From the NCBI RefSeq assembly GCF_018873765.1, contig NC_057919.1:65342984-65406983 (forward strand): 64,000 nt of DNA, given 5' to 3'. The notes under the pieces were generated by a model. It worked only from the letters and a program-made list of their open reading frames with translations, had not been told where the DNA came from and did no database searches. The stretch comes from Telopea speciosissima (Eukaryota > Streptophyta > Magnoliopsida > Proteales > Proteaceae). The position numbers were made by a program, and so were the translations under genes. Positions within the stretch are counted from its first letter, which is position 1. The number at the start of each line of letters is the position of its first letter. Positions 47,901-59,771 of the stretch are shown one piece after another.

Positions 47901-50900
47901 GAGATCATCAACACCAACAGGAGGATCTACAGTCAAAGAATCAGCTGGTGGCGGTAAAGGAGTGGCCGCAATAGGTTGAAGTGGGAGCAACGACTGCTGT
48001 TGGTGACGGCGCACATAAACCTGTACAGGTGGGGCAGCTATCGGTAGAGGAAGAGGAGGAAGAGGAGCAGGGGCAGCAACCCGACCAACTTCATCAAGAT
48101 TAACATCAACAGAGGAACCAGCAAAATAAGGGGAACTCTCGAAAAAGGTAACATCAGCAGAAATAAACTGTTGGTGAGTAACAGGGTCAAAACATCGATA
48201 CCCCTTCTGGGTACGAGAATATCCAAGAAACAAACACTTAACAGCCCAGGAAGATAACTTATCAAGCCCTGGGCGAAGCACATGAATAAAACAATGACAA
48301 CCAAAAACACGAGGAGGAAGAGAGAAGACAGCCCGATCAGAAAATACTATGTTGAAAGTAATTTGATTATGTAGAATAGATGAAGGCATACGATTAATCA
48401 GAAAATAAGCTATCAACACCGCATTTGCCCAATAGAGTTTGGGAACATGCATATGAAACATCAAAGAACGAGTGACATCTAATAAATGGCGATTTTTGCG
48501 CTCTGCCACACCATTTTGTTGAGATGTATAAGAGCAAAAAGTTTGGTGAAGAATGCCATTGTCAGAACAAAACTGAGAGGCCTCACGCTGAATTAATTCA
48601 AGGGCATTGTCAGTACGCAAAGTTTTTAAAGAAACACCAAATTGAACTCGAATTTCATTATAAAACTGTTTGAAGACAGATACAAATTTAGATCTATCCT
48701 TTAAGAGGTACAGCCATGTCATCCGAGAGTGATCATCAATAAAACTAACAAAATAAGAAAACCCTAACCGACTTTTGACCCTACAAGGACCCCAAATATC
48801 CGAATGAACCAACTGAAATAAAGAAGTACTCCTAGACTCTGGACTCAAAGGAAAAACAGTACGATGATGCTTGCCAAGCTCACAAGCTTCACACTAGATA
48901 CGGGAGACAGACTTGCAACTGGGAACAAGGTGCTGCAGCTTAGATAGAGAAGGATGTCCTAGCCGATAGTGCCAATGTAAAGGAGATACGCCAGGAGAAG
49001 TAGCAACCGCTGCAGTGGATGTAGTTCCCAAATCAAAGTAATAGAGGCCTCCCTTCTCATACCCGCCACCAATCTTCATCTTTGTTGCAAGATCCTGAAA
49101 GACACAATAAGAAGGGTGAAAGGTTATAGAACAATTCAAAGTTTTAGTTAATTGACTAACAGACAAAAGATTAAGAGGAAGCTTGGGAACATGGAGAACA
49201 TTAGTTAAAGATATGTCAGAAGACAAGGAAACTTTCCTATTGATTGGTATGGAGGATCCATCTGCAATAGAGATCCGAGATGACATAGAAGGCTGTGTGT
49301 AAGATGAAAACAAATTAGGCTTATCGATCATGTGAGAAGATGCTCCGGAGTCAATGACCCACGGGGAGGATGAGGACGCGAAGCAAGCAGTAGTACCTGA
49401 GTGGGCAAGGACAGCTGTAGATGTAGAAGAAGAAGTCTCAAGTTGCAGGACTCGTTGTAAGAGTTGAGAGACTAAATCATTAGAAGAGTTACCACCATCA
49501 GTAGAGGATCCCGGGGCAGTGTCGGAAGAGTGCACAGAATCAGCCCCTCCATCAGAAACGACAGAATTTGTAAATTGCTCACGGGCCCACTGTGGTTTGC
49601 CATGTTTGAGCCAACACTTATCAACAGTATGATTAGACCGATTACAATGAGTGCACCATCGAGAACTAGCATCAACAGAACCAGAACTAGCAGTGTTAGA
49701 CATAGTCCCACGACCTCCAGAACCAGCTCCACGACCACGCCCAAAATTAGAACCACGATCGCGAGAAGAGGTACTACCACCACCACGGCCACGCCCTCCA
49801 GTAGAAGTGAAAAGGGCAGAATTATCTTTGTCGGTAGGAGCTGAATCAAACTTCACCACTGAAGGGGATATAACTCTCTGGAGCCGACAATAAGCTTCAT
49901 TCATAGAGGGGATCTTCTCTCCAATCAACAATTGGCTTGTGATGGATTGAAGATCAGAGTCTAACCCAGAGAGAAATTTGGCAACCAAAAATTCAGATCG
50001 TTGGGACTTAATTACAGCAGCATCAGTAGAAATAGGCTGGTATACATTAAGTTCTTCCCACATCCCCTTTAATGAACTGTAATACTCACCAAGGGATTTT
50101 CCATCTTGTTTAAAAGAGAAGAATTTCTTATAGAGATCATAAATTCGGCACAGATTTGTATCTTGAGAGTAGCTTTCCTTGAGTTCTTCCCAAACACCCT
50201 TGGCAGTTTTATGAAACATAACATTAGAAGCAATGAAGGGTTCCATGCTATTCCAAAGCCAGCAAAGAAGGGTTGCATTCTTAGCCTTCCAATCATCATA
50301 TTTGTCATCAGTAGATTGCAGAGGTTCCATGGTAAGGTATTTCATCTTCCGGCGAGCAGTGATATAGACCTCAAAGCCTTGAGACCAAAGTAGATAATTA
50401 GAAGCACCATTCAGCTTCACACTGGTAATCTGAATGTTAAAGTTGCCGGTAGAAGACTTAGCATCAGCCATTAGGGAAATTAATAGATGCAAACACCAAT
50501 ATCAATATCAGCCCAAAGGAAAAACCCTGATCAGGGTAAAATCGATAGCCTTGAAGAATAGGGCAGAACAGCCCAATACAGAAGTTGAATCTTGATGAAG
50601 ATAACCAGCAATAATGATGTATAATCACTGTAAACCCAGCAACAAGAATGAAGGACAGATCCCAGAAGAAAAACAAATCGATTTCCACAGGGTTTTGGAA
50701 TATCGATTGTCAGGGTTTAGGGACAAGCAGGAACCAATCTTCAAGAGCTTCGAACAGCAGCAGAAACATACACAATCAGTTGTAGCATAGCAGGGAACTC
50801 TAGTCCTTCATGAATATATGACTAGAGTTCAGATCAATATAAGCAGCATATGGTTGCTGTAGACCACGATATAAATAAAGAGGTGAAAAACCTTCAAAAC

Positions 50901-53420
50901 AGCAGCAGTAAGGAGAATCTCGTGGATCAGAATTTATTGCTTTGATACCATGTAACAGAACTGAAACTAAAACTAACCTGCAGCAAGACAACTAGAAAAA
51001 GAAAGCATAGAAGAGAGAAGAAGATCTGAGAAGAGAAGGAGTAAAACCGAGAGAGAGAGAGAAGACTTCTCACGATTTAGTTGAATGACTAAATCGTGAG
51101 AGGCAGTTTTATTTATAATAGAACTTAAGTGAATTACAATAGAAACCCCCCAAAATACCCTTGAGACATAAAACTAATTAGAACTAATTAGAAAGAACCA
51201 TAAAGACATAAATAACCCCAAACAACTAAACACGATAATCCCAAACAACTAAACACGATAATCTTAACATTCTCAATCCTTGGGTGGAAAGGCAAAGAAG
51301 ATTCAGTTGGAGTTCTCTTATTTGTGAACCACTCTGATTCAAGTTGGATAGGATTAATATCTTGGCTCGGCTGGGCCACTAACTCTTACAGGCTGACCTC
51401 AAGTACTTATGACTCAAGGTTCATGTGACATCAGCAACATGCTTGTGAAAGTATAAATACCTTTATAGTTAAGTATGCAATTACTGTTCACATTTCTCTG
51501 GATCTTAATTAGACCCGAGGTGCCAGCCTAGTTTGAAGTAACTGGTTTAGAATCTAGGCTTTCTGGTTGAAGTGAACATACTGTGGAAGATAGCTATATT
51601 TACCATAAGTTGCTCAAAAAGTTGCATCCTTAGAGGCATGGAAGGAGAAAAAAAAGAGATATGGCCAAGCAAAATCTTTTTGAGTATTTGTTAATTGAAT
51701 TAAGTATAGTTTTCTGGAGGGTTGTTATCTCCCCTGTCTCCTTCAACAGTTGGTATTGTGGGAAGACCTAGGCTTCATTGAATAAGCTAAACCAATTTAT
51801 CAAAAGAAAAAAAAAAGGGTCTAAACCTAAGAGCGTTACTAACTGCTACTCTTGCTTACTTATCTATTCTTCTCTCTTGGATATTATTTAATATACTGTA
51901 AACAGATATGTAATCTCAATCTCCAATGGTGTCTTAGGGTTGCTTTCATTGTATTACTACTAGTTATGTGCCATACAGTTGAGTTTTGAGAACTGTTAGT
52001 TTGTTATTAATAATTACAATCTCTAATGGTGTTTTAAGATTCTATTATGTTTATTCTACTTCTAACCAATCAGGTTTACAATATCACAAAAAAAAACCTG
52101 GATTACAAGTGTGCTTGGCCACACTATATTATTTTATCTTCTTTAGGCAAACCAAAAATTTTATTAACAATGAAAGGTTATGTGTATGAGATGTACAGCG
52201 CCCCCCCCCCCTCCCAAAAAAAAAAAAAAAGCCTTTAAAAGCTTTACAAGAATGCATATGACAGAAACTTATCTCTGTGCAGATTACTCTTTTATAAGAT
52301 GTAGCAATTGAACACTCTTGGGGATGCCTTCAACAGCAAAAGCTTGCATAGTTTTAGCCCACCTCATGCTTTTGTAGCATGACCACCCTTTAGTTGGTTA
52401 ATTGTTTTAGAACTTGTGTGGTGAACTGGTGATAAGGTCTAACTTAAGTACTTAACCATGAAATTTTTTATTTAACCTCTTCTTATTGAGGTTCTGGATC
52501 AATCCTGGACTGACTTACATTTCTTAATTATTACTTAGTAAACTTACCTCATTAACATATTTTCAGCTGGTGGAATATCATGCTAGCACTATTTATCCAT
52601 GCACAGAGCAAATAAGCACACTATTAAATCAAACACAAAAGAAACACAAACAAAAACAAAACAGAGCAAAGATGACACAGAGATTTAACGTGGTTCACAC
52701 ACCAATATGATGTGCTATGTCCACAGGCAAAGCTGAAGATGATTCACTATGAAATGGAAACAGTGGAGATCTCTCAAGAACGTCCAAAGCGACGGATCAA
52801 GCTCTCTTCTCAAAACCCTAATATGAAACCCCAAATCTCACGCCTTTTCTCTTGCTTACACAACAAGACACGGAAACATATAAATACTCCTCCCAGTCGG
52901 GTTGGGTCGGGTTGAACCGTACTACGGGGACTTGGCTCCTGCACCCCCAAACAAGATCAGTGATGGGCTTCGGGCTTGAGCCTATCAGCCCAAGCCCTCC
53001 ACTGCCATCACAGACCTCAGAAAAAAACCCCATTCGTGTTGCCACCAAAAATGTCGGAGCGGGTCAATCTTTGAAAACAGGTGCAAGAATTCGAAACACA
53101 CATAACACACACGAAGACCCATGGATGGAACAAAGGAGATGACAGTTCCTACCTAAACTATATAGCTCACCATTTACTAGAATTTTTTCCTCCTATAAGT
53201 TAAGTAATCAAAACTATATGTTTTGTATTAAAAATGTAGGAAAAAGAGGCTTTTGCTGTAACTTAGCAGAATGTTTTTTAGCATAGTGTGAACACAGCCT
53301 ATATTGGACCACCTCTTGACTTGCTGATTCTGCAGCAGTTGTACAATTTGCACATCTTGGCATCCATTGAGCAATATATTGAGCTAAGTAGAGAGCTGCA
53401 GAATGGGCCATATAAAATGA
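44962..53420 (+). CDS. Unrecognised gene, first two exons, copia in intron
   Basis: Not recognised. Exon 1, 44962-45037, starts [20 protein letters not shown] and ends at a GTAAGT donor in phase 1. Exon 2, 53298-53420, follows an AACACAG acceptor, joins in phase and reads [20 protein letters not shown] then [19 protein letters not shown], ending at GTATAG. The joined product so far is 66 codons, mostly helical in character. Later exons were not found; without splicing, the frame ends near 53476. The 8.3-kb intron contains the complete copia element at 45949-51269. Phase agreement and splice consensus support the model, but joining two exons over 8 kb by eye is uncertain. Confidence 0.4.
45949..46245 (-). 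repeat. 3' LTR (element orientation) of the complete copia
   Basis: 297 bp, next to the CTCCCCCTCAAGC complement of the polypurine tract. It contains an internal palindrome around CACGATTTAGTTGAATGACT and AAATCGTG. Confidence 0.93.
46313..50471 (-). pseudogene. Copia gag-pol with nonsense mutations
   Basis: Gag starts at 50471 ([14 protein letters not shown]); zinc knuckle [14 protein letters not shown] near 49650; protease [11 protein letters not shown] near 49350; integrase [11 protein letters not shown] near 48970, HSDIWGP near 48795, LRTDNALEL near 48620, [12 protein letters not shown] near 48500; RT domain after VKCHWVYTV near 47630 with YVDD near 47180; RNase [12 protein letters not shown] near 46590. 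Stops interrupt it at about 48896, 47449, 47311, 47107 and 47010, four of them TAG where the family normally has Gln. Near 46690 a deletion and frameshift remove most of the RNase H DADWAG motif. Confidence 0.92.
50951..51269 (-). repeat. 5' LTR (element orientation) of the complete copia
   Basis: 319 bp. Compared with the other LTR it has a few substitutions, small indels in the GAGAAGAAG and GAGAGA runs, and a roughly 23-bp tandem duplication (CCAAACAACTAAACACGATA repeated at 51218-51260). Confidence 0.93.
51275..52639 (+). other. Intron-like AT-rich sequence, no gene
   Basis: Continuation of the intron interrupted by the copia element. No coding or transposon signature recognised. Confidence 0.4.
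52640..53110. repeat. LTR or TRIM-like remnant
   Basis: Contains CAGAGATTTAACGTGGTTCA followed by CTATGTCCAC, a motif common in plant LTR/TRIM sequences, then AAAACCCTAATATGAAACCCC and a TATAAATACTCC box. Terminal TG...CA borders and target duplication were not identified. Confidence 0.4.
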
Positions 53421-54525
53421 GTATAGTGCCAAGGTTCCTCCCTTGTATTCCCGATCCATTATGTGACATTTGTTGAATTTCCTTCAACTATAGCCCAGTC
53501 AATAATTCTGCTCTTGCAGAGTCACCTCACCTATTGAGCTAAAATGAAAAACCCAACATGGTACTATCTTAAATTCTAATAAAACAACTCAAATATCTGA
53601 TTGCCCTGTATTGCCTCAAGAACAGCCATCAACTATAAATTTGTCCAATCTCTCCAGAGGAGGTTTCCAATGGACTACCTTCCTTTCCACCGATTCTGTA
53701 AAAAAAAATAAAAATCGGAGGAACCCAATACCTAAATAACTGATTAATTGGGTACCTGTAAGGTCATGTCTAGTGCTCCATGTGCCGCCTTACATCTGAT
53801 TTTGTTGATAACTTCAATAACATTGGATTAACAATCTTCAAATAGCATGGCATTGAAGGATATTGCTGGTAGTGACATGGCTGATGTCCCTGTACTGTTT
53901 TGCTTCTGTCATGTGAGGTGCATCTCTGGTCAATGGGGGAACAAACTATTCCCTTCTCTTGTTTAGGAGGCAATGGAGTCATGGAGATGGAATACATTGT
54001 AAACCAACATATACTTCAGCGAATATAAACACAGAAAATTTTCTCCTGTCACTCTCTCCTTGTTCCGTTCAACAGCACAATAAGGGTTTTACATCTTGGA
54101 TTATTGATTCCTTATCTCCTCACACTGCAGGGGCTGAGTGTGGTAAATGATAGTAGGTCAGAATGCTCCAATGAGCAATTAGAGCATGTCTTAATTTACA
54201 ACTTCTAGAATTTCAGCAAACGGATTTTGGCAATAGAATTCTGTTGGACTGAATCAAAAGTTGTTAAAGCTTTCATCATTCATATTCTCGTTTACTTGAG
54301 GTTCAGTCCATCACAAATCTATGAACAGTGTGCATAGATACAGCATACCATAGAGATCAAACATTATAGATGGATCCAACCAACCTCACTGTATTTTGGC
54401 CCACTTTAAAAGTGGGATTTGCACCACATGTTGCCACCACAGGCACGGTGGCTGGAGCACCAACGCATCATTCACAAACGGCTACACCGTCACATCTTGA
54501 CATCTAACTTATAAAGGATTAAAAC

Positions 54526-55509
54526 CAAGGTTTAAAATCTCGTTTCATTTGGTATTTCGGTTTGACTGAAATATCCAATATTTCGGTCGAAATATTGTAT
54601 TTTCTCTGCAATGTTTCGGTAGATCATTTCGGTGGGTTTTAGGCTAAGTTAAAGCCTGGAACTTCATGAAAACCCTATTTTAGGCTATATAAACACATGT
54701 AAATGTTCAAATTACAAAAATAGTCACTCAAAGTGGTGTTTTGGATTTGCACCATTGATTGTCAGTATACGGTCGAATCCTAATGTATAACTTAGTTAAT
54801 TACACATACACATTGTTTAAGACTTTAAGTACTAGAGTATATAATAACTAATAAGGAATTTAAACAAGTAAATTCACTTGGAAACATAAATTCAATGACT
54901 CGTAAGTCATAATATTAAGTACAATTAGTCAGTAACATCAATATCCCAAATTCCCAATACAAGTCAAGTAGTCATCAAGTGACTCAAATGTCTACTAATA
55001 ATAATTACTCCGCCGTCCAAGATTGAGCCCACTCATAGTCCGATGGAGCCGATGTGCATTGTTCTCCGACTGTAGGACATATGAATGCCACATCATAGTC
55101 TGGGAGAAGAAACGAGTGTAGTCATCCATAGTTGCCATGTAAATTGCATCATCAACTTGCTAAAGGTAACGAGTGCTTCTAGCGTAGATGCAGCGAAGAT
55201 TTGAAGACCGATTCAAAAATCACCAAAGAGAAGTGGAGGAGGAAGAAATAGGACAAAAAAAATGAAATATAGCAGCCTTGTGAGCTCTTAGTCGAAATTT
55301 CAACCAAGAGTCACGAGACTTGGTCTTTTTATAAGGTGGGTTTGTAACATCTTGCCGATATTGCGGCGAGATGTTACAAAGTCTCGAAATCTCACGAAAT
55401 GACCGATATTTTGGTCGAGATATTGCATTTTTTCATTTCGAACATGCATTTCGTTTCGGTCAGATCGAGATACTCGAAGTATTCAAATCTCGTGAGTTTT
55501 TGTACATTG
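54526..55509. mobile_element. hAT-type element, perfect 8-bp duplication
   Basis: Ends CAAGGTTTAAAATCTCG and (complement) CAATGTACAAAAACTC, flanked by identical ATTAAAAC (54518-54525 and 55510-55517). Both ends are rich in TTTCGGTCGAAATATTG motifs shared with the 32348 MITE. The 984-bp body holds a minus-strand coding-like stretch near 55000-55170 reading DDAIYMATMDDYTRFFSQTM, possibly a decayed transposase tail or captured sequence. Confidence 0.8.
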
Positions 55510-56166
55510 ATTAAAACTCAACACTGAATGGGTACCACCAAGGAGATCTCCTAGGATGGGGAGGGAGCAAAATCACTATGGGAATAAGTAAAGCAAGGGA
55601 TGGTGAGCACATAGTTGTAGGGTCATACGTTCCAAAGACCACAAAACAGGTCAAAACTAATTTTCTTATGATTTGTTTTGATATGTATCTTACTTCCTAT
55701 TCATTATAAAAATTCCAAATTATCAAAATTGTGCAGGTTGAAGATCTTAAAACAAAATCCGTCTGTCTTAAGATGCATTGAGGTGACCCAAATGTTGAGT
55801 TTTTTTTTAATTTGCAATGTCAACTAGAGCCTTTTTTTGAGTGGAGAATTTTGCTGAATTTTTCAAAACATTTGATTCATGCTCATTTTGTTCGATTATC
55901 ATATTGATCTGATTTCTGATTACTATTCTTCTGATTAGGTATTTATTGATAAGCTTGCCATGTGGTCATTGGAAGAGAGGGAGCAAGAGATAAATTGGGC
56001 AGCTGAAATAGCTGATGTTCTCCTTAGAGGCCGTATAGACACTCTAGTAATGACAAGGTGAGAGCTCATTAGAGGATAATGTAGGCCTTCTTTTAATCAT
56101 TGTCCTTTTCATTCGTCTGTTAATGCAAAAATGTTGTATTTATCTTAAGGATTTCCTATTAAATAT

Positions 56167-56289
56167 ATATTTTTTGGGATAGGTAAGGGGAGGGAAGATG
56201 TGAACCAGAAGGCTTGAACCCAAGACCTCTTGGTAGCAATGGGCTTTTACGCACCACATGCTACCAAGTGAGCTAGGCACTTGTTCACA
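56167..56289 (-). mobile_element. Short tRNA-derived SINE
   Basis: 123 bp between direct repeats TATTAAATAT (56157-56166 and 56290-56299). On the minus strand: GCCTAGCTCACTTGGTAG (box A-like), GAGGTCTTGGGTTCAAGCC (box B-like) and a short A tail (T run on the plus strand near 56171-56175). It inserted into an intron of the DUF1537 remnant. Confidence 0.85.
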
Positions 56290-56299
56290 TATTAAATAT

Positions 56300-57978
56300 T
56301 TAAGCCATGGGATTCCAAAAATTATTAACAACATTTCTCAATTTGTATTTCAAGTTTCCAATTGCTTTGGGCATTAGCTAAAATATGAATAAAGTTCGTT
56401 CCAGAGCTGAGAAAATCTTAAACAAAATGCTTTTAGTAGTGATGTAGATCAAAACATGAAGAAGAAGAGGCCAAACACTGTTCACGTGAACAGTGTCACA
56501 GCCCCTTATTTTGGTTTGGTGAGAATATTCTTAGGAGAATCATGGGGGTATTTTAGTCAATATCACTTGGTCTTTCTTCAACAGAGCTGCTGGCCTATAG
56601 TATCTATGTGGGGACCACATGAGACTCCAGTTTTGACAAGAAGGAAAGGTAGTTTCTATTTTCATGTTTCAAAATATTAGTTTCTATTTCATATCATTCC
56701 TAGTTACTAAATTTTGTTAGTTTCTATTTTTGTTAAAGCTTGAGGGGCAAGTTATGCTTTTATTTATAAGTAACAGCTCTTAGAAGCTCCCTATGATTTA
56801 CGCAGTTGAATGAAAGTTGCTTTTGCTGCAAGTATGATTCCTTTCTCAAGTTGTGTGTGTGACTTGAAGGGCTGAAGGAGCCTGGCTGTGAGAGCCTAAT
56901 CCATCTATTCCCCAATCGTCTATTTTCTATCTTCTCCATCTTCTATGTCCCACCATCGATCCTTGAGTGCTGCTGTGACATTGTCACTTCTCCATCCATT
57001 GAGAAGACCACTCGAGTGCTACTGCTGCTATTCCAGTGCTGCTGCTGTTCTTCAATAAGGAGGATCGAATCACCTTGCTGCTGTCCCTGCAATTCCAGAT
57101 TTGAGGCTGTAACTTGTGGAGATCATATCTCAGCAAATACCCATCAGGTTTGGTTGATTTTTGGAGCACACCACCTCCTCCACTCGACCCCAGTTTGAGA
57201 GGATTCTTCTAGCTGGTTAGGCCTGTAGGCCTTAACTTTCTAATTCTGGAAATCTCTCATAACTCACAATTTAACCAGTACAATTGGCTTTGACTTTCAG
57301 CAGAGGTTTTTCTCTACTTCTTCTTCACTTGATCTGCACTGGAGCTCAAGTCCAGCACTATTTGGAGGTTTTCCATAACCTTCTATTTTGGTGTTTTGCT
57401 CATATCTCAAGATCCAACCATCACAATTGAGTGAAATTGGGAACAAAGATTCCCATTACCTGTCTCTACACTCGATCCAAGTTTGGTGACCATCACTTGG
57501 CTGGTTTGGCTAGAAACTTTAACTTTCTAATCCTGAGTTTGTTCTTATTTTGAATTTTTGTGGGTTTTTGGGACTAGTACTCTAGTCTTACATTAAGTAG
57601 TGAATACATGTCCTTTTGACTAGCTTTATACATAAATTTTATAATCAAAGATGACTGTTAACCAAATCTTTTAGTTGAGGAAATAAAAGCCTCCAGGGGA
57701 AGATAGAAAATAGGAAGTCAGTATTCAGATGTGTCAATTTTATTGTATACATTAAATGGTTAAATTACTTGACACAGAACAACTTTGCCACCACCACTAG
57801 TAATTGGAAAGAGAACTAATCAACATCTCTGATACATCATACAAGAGGATGTAAATTTTAATTTGTAATTGAATAGTTCAAGTTCATTGTTCTTAGTGAT
57901 GGGAACATGGCAGTTATTCTTAAAATTTGAGTTTCCTCATCCTATGACACCCTTCCACCACTTGCTCACATTCTGCAG
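56300..57978. other. Intron of the DUF1537 remnant, no gene
   Basis: Between the third and fourth exon remnants. 56880-57560 is CT-rich with many TGCTGCTG runs and short ORFs without recognised similarity. Confidence 0.4.
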
Positions 57979-58079
57979 CTGCTTCAGAGAGCCTAGAAAG
58001 CAATTTCAAAGTCAGTACTGCACTAGTGGAAATTGTGCGGCAGAGAACTACATGTCCTCGTTGTACTCTTGCTAAGGTA

Positions 58080-59771
58080 TGTTCATTTATTCCAATTTAT
58101 AAGCACACATTCATTTTGTTCATGAGAAAGCAAGTTTTAACACATGGTGAGTAATAGATATAACCAACATGGCTGTATGGTCCACCCACCAAACTTTCCC
58201 TCTTGTGTCATTGTGTTTGTTTTTTATGAATTCAAGTGGATGGATACAAGATGGGCAACACACTTCTCACATCCCCGTTTGTAGGTACAACGCGCTGTCG
58301 GTTTGTGGGCAACATCTTGCGGGTGTCCCCTCTCTGTGCATTTTGCTCCCTGTTAGCGACTCAATGTGAAACTGTAATGGGGTGCGGGGGATGCACAATT
58401 TAAAAATAAAAGGAAGGGAGTCACCACCTAGGTTGTTGAGGGCCTAGCCCAAATCCCGGTTAAAGGATAGGGCTACGATTGATTCCATATGGTCTGGTCA
58501 GAGTTTGGGTAAGAGGTCAGGTTAAGGAGGTGGGAAGATTTTACACACCCCACTTCGCTCAGATGAGCAGGTCCTCCTTTTAGATGCTAGGATTCAAATA
58601 TTCTCTCAAACAAAATGTCCTATACCAACATGTGAGGCTAACATGTACTCATGCAATCGTGGTGTAAATCCTACATCAATTTAATGCAAGCACACTAATA
58701 TTTTACACTATAACAAGTCACTTTAAAGACCTACGTTATGCCAAATTGAAATAAAAATGAAGGGTGAACATACCTAAATACAACCCTCAACGAGGATCGA
58801 AAATGGAAGATTCCTTGCTTCTCGGGTGAACTTTCACACAAAAATTTCGGTGGAGCTTCGGCCCCATCAAACAAGCTTTTGTTGTCAAAATTTTGGGCAG
58901 AACCCCGACTTTATCAAATGAACTTTTGTTGACAAAATTCAGACAGATCCCCAGCGTATCGGTAATGTAGTCCTAGGTTTGAAAAGTCAAACTAGGAGCT
59001 AATTGTTTTGCCCTCTAGGATTGAGTCTTTGTACAGCCGATCTTAGCAGTATCACATGGAAGATCTCATTGCTATAGAAAGGCGGCTAATGCTATTGCTG
59101 ATTTTTTTGGCTAAGGACGCTGCAAAGTCAGGTGTGTCTAATTCTATATTCAGCCCAAACAAATTATCATGATGGGATACTACTTTTCTAACTCCATTGG
59201 GTTGTCTGTCAGTTTCAGCTGCCATGGAGTCGAAGGTCCATATTTTACGGTTAGAGCTTTGCATCCCTGCAGGAGGGCTCATGTTTGGAGTTTGAGGCAT
59301 GAGTGGTAACTCTATTGTTAGCACTTATAAATTGGTTAAAACCAGATGCTACTCAACACTTATCTGGCGACTGAAATGCCCCATTTCTTATTCTGGCTAG
59401 CGATATCTCACTCGTTGGAGAGTTGGCTTGGGCAAATCCCTGATGAGCAAGCTAGGGAGAAATAAGGGAACTTGAGAGTTACATATATATTTTTGTCATG
59501 TTTCTGTACCGGCCCCATGGATTATTTAGCTTTTAGGTGCCTCCAATTTGCTTCAATCAATGGCTAGTGTGATAAAACACCCATCTATGAATTGTTTATA
59601 AGATTAGTGTTGACAGGATCCTAGGAATATCAGTAATTGTGCTCTTCCAATCATTTTTCTTTAAAAGATTTTTAGAACATTGATGTATTCTATTATATTC
59701 AATGAATTTCTATGTTATAAATTCAATACTTATGCATGACAGGTACCAATAACTGTTCACTTTGATATATC
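58080..59771. other. Intergenic, possible LTR retroelement debris
   Basis: 58380-58600 (GGAGTCACCACCTAGGTTGT, AAATCCCGGTTAAAGG) resembles a sequence common in plant LTR retrotransposons. 59050-59330 shows broken short frames only. Nothing firm. Confidence 0.25.

Larger units (their letters stand above)
45949..51269 (-). mobile_element. Complete Ty1/copia retrotransposon, mutated
   Basis: 5321 bp, minus orientation, between perfect 5-bp duplications TTCTC (45944-45948 and 51270-51274). Both LTRs begin TGTAACAGAACTG (plus strand) and end CTTAACA and are almost identical, so the insertion is young. The primer-binding site (TGGTATCA) is at 50943-50950 and the purine tract next to 46246. The coding region carries several stops, so it is not autonomous. 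Confidence 0.95.
55571..58076 (+). pseudogene. DUF1537 / sugar-acid kinase gene remnant
   Basis: Four exon remnants in order match the DUF1537 (four-carbon acid sugar kinase, OtnK-like) part of the large plant protein that fuses 6PGDH-like, DUF1537 and class II aldolase domains. They are: 55571-55649 (HIVVGSYVPKTTKQ); 55737-55782 (VEDLK then, one frame over, NPSVLRCIE); 55939-56075 (DKLAMWSLEEREQEIN, AAEIADVLLRGR, DTLVMT); 57979-58076 (ASESLESNFKVSTALVEIV). Splice borders are recognisable. Broken: a 1-bp frameshift in the second exon, a stop in the third where the family has SRELITG, and loss of that exon's donor. A SINE sits in the intron. The 6PGDH and aldolase parts were not found. Confidence 0.75.

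Noticed and set aside
54517..55517. 9-bp direct repeat GATTAAAAC suggesting a Mutator-type element
   Set aside because: The first G pairs with the element's own terminal G; with CA...TG ends the duplication is 8 bp and the ends resemble the 32348 hAT MITE.
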